This document shows, in pieces, positions 1 to 6,216 of a stretch of DNA of 36,077 nt (its first letter is position 1; each line of letters begins with the position of its first letter). Below the pieces are notes generated by a model that saw nothing but the letters and a program-made list of their open reading frames with translations, was not told where the DNA came from and searched no databases. Made by a program: the position numbers and the translations under genes. The DNA is from Pelosinus sp. Its GTDB lineage: Bacteria > Bacillota > Negativicutes > DSM-13327. The DNA lies in assembly GCA_029239675.1 (NCBI GenBank), contig JARBUM010000020.1, positions 1-36,077 of the forward strand, read 5' to 3'.

Positions 1-531
1 ATTGGTTGTTTCTAAATCAAGGGCGGAAGTGGGTTCATCGCAAAGCAGTATTTTAGGTTTATTGGCTAAAGCCCGGGCAATTCCAACCCTTTGCTTTTGA
101 CCACCGCTCAGTTGACCAGGTAACGCATTCTTCTTATCGCTTAATCCTATAAGCTCAAGAAGCTCATTGACTCGTGGGGCAATTACTTTTTTGTCGGCGT
201 TCGCTGCTTTTAGGGCAAAAGCAATATTGTCGTAGACGGATTTAGTGTGGATGAGATTAAAGTGTTGAAAAATCATCCCTGCATGGGTACGCAGCTGCCG
301 TAGTTGGTCGCCTTGGTAATTGGTAACATCTTGTTTATCAATGATGACTTTGCCGCTGGTTGGCGGCTGTAAAAGATTAATAGTACGGAGCAGGGTGCTT
401 TTTCCTGCTCCGCTTGTACCGATGATCCCGAATATTTCACCTTTCTCAATATGAAGGGATACGTTTTTGACTGCCGCAAAGGATCTTGTTTTTTCTGAAA
501 ATAAGACCTGAATGTCTTGTAGATCGATCAT
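1..531 (-). CDS. metN: MetN-type ABC transporter ATP-binding protein (partial, C-terminus outside window)
   Basis: ATPase of a methionine-type (NlpA/MetQ-dependent) importer, working on the inner face of the membrane. The first 177 codons are visible, starting at ATG 531 with an AGGAGGGG ribosome site 8 nt upstream. Walker A is GTSGAGKST (residues 38-46), the Q-loop lies in MIFQHFN, the signature is LSGGQKQR, and Walker B is ILLCDEPTSALD. The usual MetN C-terminal ACT-like domain would lie beyond the window edge. It starts 22 nt after the end of metQ and is the fifth gene of the operon that starts with the PaaK-like ligase; a permease gene is expected next. The transported molecule may not be methionine, given the catabolic neighbours (inference). 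The ABC assignment is certain; the MetN subfamily is likely. Confidence 0.9.
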   Translation of the reverse strand, partial: MIDLQDIQVLFSEKTRSFAAVKNVSLHIEKGEIFGIIGTSGAGKSTLLRTINLLQPPTSGKVIIDKQDVTNYQGDQLRQLRTHAGMIFQHFNLIHTKSVYDNIAFALKAANADKKVIAPRVNELLELIGLSDKKNALPGQLSGGQKQRVGIARALANKPKILLCDEPTSALDLETTN

Positions 532-553
532 TGGCACTACCCCTCCTGACAAA

Positions 554-1432
554 TTATTTTAGATTCCATTTTTTTGTATACCAATCGGGTTTTTGGAAAT
601 CTTTAAATACATGTTTCGGATCTTCAATGACGGTTTTGAATTCTTCGGATTCAACGATTTCTTTAAGATCTTTAACAAATTGTTTATCGAGATCTTCTGT
701 ACGAACAGCAATTAGATTTTTCAGTTCATCGGATAATTCTTCTTTAATAATGGCAGATGACAAATTAATTCCAGCGGCAATAGCATAGTTGCCATTTACA
801 ACCGATAAGGTGATACTGTCTAAGGAACGAGGCAATTGAGCGGCCTCAATCGGTGAGAATTTTAGACCGTAAGGATTCTGGGCAATGTCTTTTTCCGAAG
901 CTTTTGTAGCATCGATGGATGGTTGAAGTGTTATAATTTTATTTTTCTCCAATAACCGAAGAGCGCGAGCTAGGTTTGTTGGATCGTTAGCAAGAGTGAT
1001 TTCATCACCGGGTTTCAGTGCTTTTTTCAAATCGCTTTCATTGGTAGCATTAATTTTCTTAGAGTAAATGCCTAAACCAGCAGTTGGGACATTAATAACA
1101 GGTGAGAGTTTTAATCCTTTATCCGCTGAGAATTTTTCTAAGTAAGGTTTATGCTGAAAGAGGTTCGCGTCTAATTCTTTGTTGTTAAGCGCAAGATTCG
1201 GCTGAACATAGTCACTAAATTCTTTTAGTTCTACCGTGTAGCCTTTTTTTTCAAGACTTGGTTTAATCGCATAACGAATCATATCACCATAAGGGCCTGG
1301 AGCAACACCAAATACTAATTTCTTTGGTTGCTGTGACTGGCTGCTGGATTGCTGGCTGGACTGGCAGCCAGCAATAAGACCAATGACAAGAAGGAGCAGT
1401 AATGAGGTTATAAAACGTAGTTGTTTTTTCAT
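554..1432 (-). CDS. metQ: MetQ/NlpA-family substrate-binding lipoprotein
   Basis: Solute-binding lipoprotein that captures substrate outside the membrane for the MetN-type ATPase encoded just downstream. I start it at ATG 1432 (MKKQLRF), 7 nt after a GGGAGA ribosome site; a longer reading to 1477 adds 15 residues with no signal-peptide character. The protein is 292 aa: a lysine-rich start, a Leu-rich hydrophobic segment and the lipobox LIAGC (Cys about residue 22), then a Ser/Gln-rich linker (QSSQQSSSQSQQ) and the NLPA domain beginning LVFGVAPGPYGDMI. Family members bind L- or D-methionine, but some bind other ligands. Genes for a CoA ligase, a dehydratase-like flavoprotein and an amidohydrolase precede it in the same operon, so its ligand could be the substrate of that pathway (inference). 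Confidence 0.88.
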   Translation of the reverse strand: MKKQLRFITSLLLLLVIGLIAGCQSSQQSSSQSQQPKKLVFGVAPGPYGDMIRYAIKPSLEKKGYTVELKEFSDYVQPNLALNNKELDANLFQHKPYLEKFSADKGLKLSPVINVPTAGLGIYSKKINATNESDLKKALKPGDEITLANDPTNLARALRLLEKNKIITLQPSIDATKASEKDIAQNPYGLKFSPIEAAQLPRSLDSITLSVVNGNYAIAAGINLSSAIIKEELSDELKNLIAVRTEDLDKQFVKDLKEIVESEEFKTVIEDPKHVFKDFQKPDWYTKKWNLK

Positions 1433-1519
1433 AATGTATCTCCCTATTATTATATTTTTATTTCCTATTCTTCGCATCTTCGTGTTAAAAAAGCTTTTTT
1501 GGAAAGGATTTACTAGTTT

Positions 1520-2422
1520 TTAATAGTTAACGGTAAAACGAGGGGTAGTAGGACGTTTGGTTACATCTACTCCGGGGACTTCTTGCGGGGCGTAATGTAG
1601 TTCTAAGTCGCGAATTAAATCTAAGTAGCGTTCAACAGCTCTATTTAGTACTTTAGAGCCTTTTTCAGCTGTGGAGGAGAGAATTTGCTCTGTGGTGCCA
1701 ATTCCTTTTGAACCGATATGTCCTGGTTCATGTACGGCGATGGGCTGAGAAATATCAAATACTTGGAAGGTTTCTGTAGAATCTTGGGTAATGGAATATT
1801 TTAACAAGGTTTTATCAATCAGAGGAACTAGCTCAGCACCCTGAACTTTATCCATTTTAACGAGATCAGGTCTTACATATAAAATATTGCTGGTTTCATC
1901 TTCTCCGGCGTGATAAAAAGGAGTTGTTAATTCTGTACGTAAGGTCTCAGCAGCTAGCTCCCAGTATGTTGCACCAGCGATGAAAATCGGCTTGCCTTCA
2001 CGGCGCAATTCGGTAGCAACCTCATGAGTAATCACTTGAAAATTAGGCTCTTGTCCATGGCCTTGAATAATAATGACTTTGCGAAATCCAGAAGCCCAAA
2101 GACCTCTTATAATATCTCTTACATAGCTGTGTAAGGTACTGTGACTAACAGCAAAAGTACCTGGTAGGGGATCACCCTTAGTGTCGTAATGGAAGGTGGG
2201 GGAGGTTCCTGCGCGAACAGGGGTAGGGACTATGGCAGGCAATCCTGTTAATTTGCTTAGCTCCAAAGCAATCCATTCTGCTGTGAAAGTATCTGTTCCT
2301 AGGGGTAAGTGATTGCCGTGAGCTTCTGTAGTGGCAACAGGGAAAATAATGATTCCCCGCTCGTTGCTAAGTTCTAAGGCAGTATCCAATGTAAGTTCTT
2401 CCCAGATTATTGGTTTGGACAT
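1520..2422 (-). CDS. Creatininase-family metal-dependent amidohydrolase
   Basis: A 300-aa member of the creatininase/creatinine amidohydrolase family, which uses two metal ions to open cyclic amides or act on related C-N bonds. The metal site is recognisable as TEAHGNHLPLGTD (E33, H35, D44), with further family motifs IIQGHGQE (about 119-125) and YHAGEDETS (170-178). The start ATG at 2422 has a GAGAGGAG site about 10 nt upstream. It sits between the dehydratase-like gene (64-nt gap) and metQ (87-nt gap) in the same operon. The family is functionally broad (creatininase, formamide hydrolases of flavin biosynthesis, MftE-type peptidases), and no flavin or mycofactocin gene is seen here. The substrate is therefore open; hydrolysis of an amide or lactam imported by the MetQ-type system is my inference. 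Confidence 0.82.
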   Translation of the reverse strand: MSKPIIWEELTLDTALELSNERGIIIFPVATTEAHGNHLPLGTDTFTAEWIALELSKLTGLPAIVPTPVRAGTSPTFHYDTKGDPLPGTFAVSHSTLHSYVRDIIRGLWASGFRKVIIIQGHGQEPNFQVITHEVATELRREGKPIFIAGATYWELAAETLRTELTTPFYHAGEDETSNILYVRPDLVKMDKVQGAELVPLIDKTLLKYSITQDSTETFQVFDISQPIAVHEPGHIGSKGIGTTEQILSSTAEKGSKVLNRAVERYLDLIRDLELHYAPQEVPGVDVTKRPTTPRFTVNY

Positions 2423-2486
2423 GAATAAACAGCTCCTCTCATTTGATGAAATAAAAAATGGAGTGATATATCTTTTAGCAAGTATC

Positions 2487-3947
2487 TTATTTTTTTATGA
2501 TGGGGTCCTTTAGTTCTGTTGTAATGCCGGCTATTTTAAGTGCGGATGCAGCATAGTCTTCCCAAGGCTCCAATGCTCTGACCACTAATTTTGCACCATC
2601 TGGCGAGCCGCCGCCATGCATACAACCAGGAACTCCTCCACCAATGGTCAACCATTCTACTAATCTGGCTGCTCGAGCTCTGGTTTCGCCGTCGGCATCT
2701 GCTGCTAGAGCATGTAGCAAATGTTGACCATACTCTGATGATTGAAAATCTGCATAAGAAGGGAAGCAGCCTGTCTCAGCGATACCACCGCTGATATCTT
2801 GTGCTAATAATTTTGTTTCGTAAGGAAGCTTAGCTACTTGAGTTTTATTGACGTGAGCTAGTAACGAATCTGGCAGCCAAACTCCTGAAGGATGACGATT
2901 TCCTAAGAGGATGGCTCCTAAACCTAAACCAAAAGTAACTTCATTGTTGGCGGCCATTTGATTTAATTTATCTTGGAAGATTTTGCGGGAAAGGCCGTTG
3001 GCGCGAGCCATATTAATAGCTGCTCCAATTAATATATCCCCTTGACCAGCCACGCAAGCACCAATGGCAGAGCGATAAAGAGCTGTAAAGTATTCAATGA
3101 ACTTTCCCGCGTAAGCATACTCACCTTGTAGAAAGATCCGATCCTCAGGGACGAAAACATCATCGAAAAGGAGATATGCCTGGGTGATTGCACCGGCTTT
3201 AGGAGAGTCCCAGCCGTCCTCTTCATCTCTAGTATCACTAGGGCGCCGAGTTTCTACAATGGTGAGTCCCTGGACGTCTCGCGGTACGGCAAATGCCAAA
3301 GCGAAATCTTTATCAGACTCCCCATAGGCGTTGCCGGGGACGCAGAGAATTTCATGAACGGCTGCTACTCCGCAGATTTGTGCCTTGTAGCCTCTAACAA
3401 TTATACCGCCGGGCACTATTTTGCTAATGTGCAAATTGCTGTCTTTATGCTTTTGCTGGGATGGTTTTAATGCTCGATGTCCTTTTGCATCTGTAATGGC
3501 GCCTGCCAGGACTAGAGAATTTTCTTCTACATAACGCAAGTATTTTTCTAGTCTACTGTGGTATGGGGTAGTAAGCTCCTGGTCTGTTTCGTAGGTTACT
3601 GCCCATAAAGCGTTAAGAATAGTCCAGCCTGTGCAGGTAGCCCCTTGGCAAGTTCCTGTTTTGCGAAACTGGGCCCGTTTCATGCGAATATTACCAGCCA
3701 CATCTTCTGGACTTTTCATTAACGTGTTCCACCGATGTGCTTTCTGGTTAGAAAAGTGGGAATTGGTGGTGAAGACATCAGCTTGTTCAGGATCAAAGGC
3801 TGCGTCATAGGAAAGGGAAACGGATTGAATGTGAAGGCGAGTGGCTGGATGAGTGGTAACATCCTCAATTAATTTGCCCCACTTATAGATGTTGGGACGG
3901 AGCTTTTTTAGACTTTTAATATACTGAGAGCCATTTTGTAATGTCAT
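2487..3947 (-). CDS. 4-hydroxybutyryl-CoA dehydratase / 4-hydroxyphenylacetate 3-hydroxylase (HpaB) family flavoprotein
   Basis: A 486-aa flavoprotein in the fold shared by HpaB hydroxylases and AbfD (4-hydroxybutyryl-CoA dehydratase / vinylacetyl-CoA isomerase). It follows AbfD more closely: the N-terminal QYIKSLKKLRPNIYKWG, a Cys-containing segment GTCQGATCTGW (C100, C105), TDAKGHRALKPSQQ, VFVPEDRIF, and GACVAGQGD with C298. From memory of Clostridium aminobutyricum AbfD, the [4Fe-4S] ligands are C99, C103, H292 and C299. Here the three Cys have counterparts (the first pair spaced CX4C rather than CX3C), but the His position holds Tyr291. It may therefore be a cluster-containing paralogue with altered chemistry. 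ATG 3947 lies 5 nt after an AGGAGG that overlaps the stop codon of the upstream CoA ligase, indicating coupled translation. An acyl- or aryl-CoA made by that ligase is the obvious candidate substrate (inference). Confidence 0.83.
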   Translation of the reverse strand: MTLQNGSQYIKSLKKLRPNIYKWGKLIEDVTTHPATRLHIQSVSLSYDAAFDPEQADVFTTNSHFSNQKAHRWNTLMKSPEDVAGNIRMKRAQFRKTGTCQGATCTGWTILNALWAVTYETDQELTTPYHSRLEKYLRYVEENSLVLAGAITDAKGHRALKPSQQKHKDSNLHISKIVPGGIIVRGYKAQICGVAAVHEILCVPGNAYGESDKDFALAFAVPRDVQGLTIVETRRPSDTRDEEDGWDSPKAGAITQAYLLFDDVFVPEDRIFLQGEYAYAGKFIEYFTALYRSAIGACVAGQGDILIGAAINMARANGLSRKIFQDKLNQMAANNEVTFGLGLGAILLGNRHPSGVWLPDSLLAHVNKTQVAKLPYETKLLAQDISGGIAETGCFPSYADFQSSEYGQHLLHALAADADGETRARAARLVEWLTIGGGVPGCMHGGGSPDGAKLVVRALEPWEDYAASALKIAGITTELKDPIIKK

Positions 3948-3956
3948 AGGAGCCTC

Positions 3957-5285
3957 CTAGTTCCAAATATTCTTTCGATTATCAATTACACGCTTTGCTT
4001 TGTGTGTTGCCCGGGGTAGCATTCCTGATTCTAGAATTTCTATTTTGGCAGATACGCCAACAACACTTTTTAATGTTTTATTTAGTTTTGCTGCCAATAA
4101 AGCTGTATCTTTATTAGTGCTACGCTCTGCTTGCACAGTTAATTCGTCTAAATGATTGACACCACGGTTCACAATAAGACTATATTCTCCCGTAAAATCA
4201 GAATCTTTCCGGATAATGGATTCTACATCGCTGGGGAAAACATTAACGCCTTTAATAATGAGCATGTCGTCTAGACGTCCGTGTACACCGTGGAGTCTGA
4301 GAGAAGTACGCCCGCATTGACAAGGTTCAGTAGTGTAAGACACGATATCTCCTGTACGAAAACGGATGAGGGGTCTGGCTGTTTTTTTCAAAGTAGTGAG
4401 TACTAATTCACCTCGTTCTCCTTCTTGTACAGGTTCACCCGTTTTTGGATCTAATACCTCGGTGAGAATGTGATCCTCTGCCCAGTGTAGACCATTCTTT
4501 TCCTGGCACATGCCAGCGCAGGAACCAAAGATATCGGATAAACCATAATAATCGTAAACATCGGCACCCCACAGATTTTCAATAGTTGCACGTGTTTCAG
4601 GAATCGATCCTCCAGGTTCTCCAGCAACAAATATCTTTCGTAGGGAAAGATCCCTTGCAGGATTAATGCCTTCCTTTTTTGCTGTTTCCCCTAGATACCA
4701 AGCATAGGATGGCGTTGTCCAAATCGCGGTAACCCTAAATTGACGAATGAGACTCAAAAGACGTTCTGAAGGCACTGTACCTGCGTGGATGGATAGAGCT
4801 CCTACTTTTTGCGCGCCTAATACGCAAGGTCCCCCTACAAATAAGGAAAAATTTAAGGCATGGCAATAGCGATCGTGAGATCGTAAGCCGCTAGAAAAAA
4901 ACTGTCTAGCTTCATAATCAATCCAGTCGTCAAAATCCTTGGCTGTAAAAGGGGAAGCTGTGGGGATGCCGGTTGATCCGCTAGACGTAGAAATATATAC
5001 AATCTCTTCTTCAGGTACGGCAACGATGTCACCAAAAGGTACTGCTGCTTCCTGGCGTTCTCGTAGTATGGATTTTTGTATGGTAGGAAAATGCTTAAGA
5101 TCATTTAAGCTCTTTACTTTATCTGGATGTAAGTGGGCAGCATCAAAAATTTTACGATAATAAGGTGATCCTTCATAGGCATGCTTGAGATGTGAAATGA
5201 GTAGTTGTAGTTTTAAAGAATCCCAGTCAGCTCTAGTTTGTGTTTCCAGTTTATAATCCCAATATTGCTGTTCGCTTTTTGGCAT
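3957..5285 (-). CDS. PaaK-type phenylacetate-CoA ligase family protein (AMP-forming)
   Basis: Adenylate-forming enzyme expected to activate a carboxylic acid to its CoA thioester with ATP. I choose ATG 5285 (MPKSEQQYWDYKLE), which has AAGGAGGA 9 nt upstream and gives 442 aa, normal for PaaK; a longer reading to 5366 would run back through a terminator hairpin. The phosphate-binding loop is STSSGSTGIPT (about 98-108), the central motif YDYYGLSDIFG, the ATP-ribose motif RFRTGDI, then GVNVFPSDVE and a C-terminal KAKRVID with the expected catalytic lysine region. A Cys-containing insert CQCGRTS follows RTGDI, common in PaaK relatives. It is the first gene of the operon, overlapping the ribosome site of the dehydratase-like gene. 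The true acid substrate cannot be read from sequence; phenylacetate is only the family name. Confidence 0.87.
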   Translation of the reverse strand: MPKSEQQYWDYKLETQTRADWDSLKLQLLISHLKHAYEGSPYYRKIFDAAHLHPDKVKSLNDLKHFPTIQKSILRERQEAAVPFGDIVAVPEEEIVYISTSSGSTGIPTASPFTAKDFDDWIDYEARQFFSSGLRSHDRYCHALNFSLFVGGPCVLGAQKVGALSIHAGTVPSERLLSLIRQFRVTAIWTTPSYAWYLGETAKKEGINPARDLSLRKIFVAGEPGGSIPETRATIENLWGADVYDYYGLSDIFGSCAGMCQEKNGLHWAEDHILTEVLDPKTGEPVQEGERGELVLTTLKKTARPLIRFRTGDIVSYTTEPCQCGRTSLRLHGVHGRLDDMLIIKGVNVFPSDVESIIRKDSDFTGEYSLIVNRGVNHLDELTVQAERSTNKDTALLAAKLNKTLKSVVGVSAKIEILESGMLPRATHKAKRVIDNRKNIWN

Positions 5286-5340
5286 AGGGCTATTCCTCCT
5301 TAAGTATGAATGTGATTGTATGAAAATATTTTTTAAAAAA

Positions 5341-5386
5341 ACAAAAAAAGGCTGAACAAATGGCAAATGCCAATTTATTCAGCCTT
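5341..5386 (-). terminator. Terminator hairpin in the leader of the PaaK-like operon (attenuator candidate)
   Basis: On the minus strand AAGGCTGAA pairs with TTCAGCCTT (5378-5386 with 5348-5356), an inner TGGCA/TGCCA pair extends the stem, and a run of seven T plus a second T-rich stretch follows. It lies about 35 nt after the start of a strong minus-strand promoter (5429-5458) and about 55 nt before the ligase ATG. It could end transcripts of the 5473-6039 gene, but it must also be read by polymerase starting at the operon promoter, so it probably acts as a regulated leader terminator. Confidence 0.75.
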
Positions 5387-5428
5387 CAGTATTCTGACCA
5401 GCTGGAACTCTTATTTATTATTTTTTTC

Positions 5429-5458
5429 ATTATAGATTGTAGATATTATAGTTGTCAA
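5429..5458 (-). promoter_or_regulatory. Sigma-A promoter of the PaaK-like/metQN operon
   Basis: Minus strand TTGACA (5453-5458), an 18-nt spacer and TATAAT (5429-5434). Both hexamers are perfect. Transcription should start near 5422, giving a leader of about 135 nt before ATG 5285 that includes the 5341-5386 hairpin. Confidence 0.82.
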
Positions 5459-5472
5459 TCATTTTATTTTAA

Positions 5473-6039
5473 TCAGATTCTAACTTCAAAATTACCTTTA
5501 ATTTTGGATGCTGATTTACCTTTTCCTTGCACTATGGTCTGGGGAGGAGGTGTATTGGTTGTGGAGGAATTCATTAGATCTAAGAGATCTTTTGAGGTAT
5601 CAGTAGAATAATCAAGGATGGTTCTTGACTCCTTTGGAACGTTTTGATTGTTTTTCCATAAACGAAAACAGACAAAGGCTATGACAACTAATAGAACCAA
5701 AGAGAAGAGAAAGCCAATGCCAAGGGGTGACTGCTGTTTTTTTGAAGCGGGTACAATAGGGGCAGCGGTAGTTTGGGACGAGACTTCTTGGTACGTGCCG
5801 AAAGACGGTTGAGGAGGGTTCGTATTCTTGTCAGCAGAAACGGATTTATCCAAAGTGGCTGGAGACGTTTTCATAGTTTTAGATTCTTTTGGTGTTTCTG
5901 CAGTCTGGGATTTCAAAGTACTGGTAGAATTTGAAATAGGGGGAGATGGTGATTCCGTGTTATTGCTTGGTGAAGGCTTTATATTCATGGTAGGAGGCGT
6001 GGGTGGAGTGGGTTTGGTTGGCGGCGTTGGGGTTTGCAT
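5473..6039 (-). CDS. Pro/Ser/Thr-rich single-pass membrane protein, unknown function
   Basis: I do not recognise a family. The 188-aa protein begins with a low-complexity Pro/Thr/Ser-rich stretch (residues 1-100, starting MQTPTPPTKPTPPTPPT), has one hydrophobic segment at about 105-127 (GIGFLFSLVLLVVIAFVCF), then a 60-residue polar tail ending in basic residues. There is no signal peptide or lipobox, so the Pro-rich part and the tail lie on opposite sides of the membrane. AAGGAG lies 8 nt before ATG 6039. It is divergent from the GGDEF-EAL gene and is followed by the hairpin at 5341-5386. Codon use and spacing look like a genuine gene. The architecture (flexible Pro-rich arm plus anchor) suggests a scaffold or envelope linker, but that is a guess. 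Confidence 0.7.
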   Translation of the reverse strand: MQTPTPPTKPTPPTPPTMNIKPSPSNNTESPSPPISNSTSTLKSQTAETPKESKTMKTSPATLDKSVSADKNTNPPQPSFGTYQEVSSQTTAAPIVPASKKQQSPLGIGFLFSLVLLVVIAFVCFRLWKNNQNVPKESRTILDYSTDTSKDLLDLMNSSTTNTPPPQTIVQGKGKSASKIKGNFEVRI

Positions 6040-6216
6040 AAAATAAAACTCCTTTGTAGCTTATATCTGACTCTATTGTACCAAAAAGCCAAGAGGATTG
6101 TACATCATTAAAGTAATGGAATTTCTTTATAGGAATTATGTGGTATCTTGTCGAAGTATAAGGCTAATAAATAATGCTTTTGGGATTTTGAGAGTAAACA
6201 GCGGAGGTAAAGTGTT

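Noticed and set aside
486-788. A 100-codon plus-strand frame overlapping metN and metQ.
   Set aside because: It is antisense to two well-supported genes, lacks a ribosome site and has the composition of a shadow frame.
1433-1519. Possible SAM riboswitch or terminator between the creatininase-like gene and metQ.
   Set aside because: The gap is only 87 nt, too short for an S-box, and AAAAAAGCTTTTTT is a simple A/T palindrome without a GC stem.
5286-5366. N-terminal extension of the PaaK-like ligase to 5366.
   Set aside because: It would be translated from within the terminator hairpin; ATG 5285 has an excellent ribosome site and gives the normal family length.
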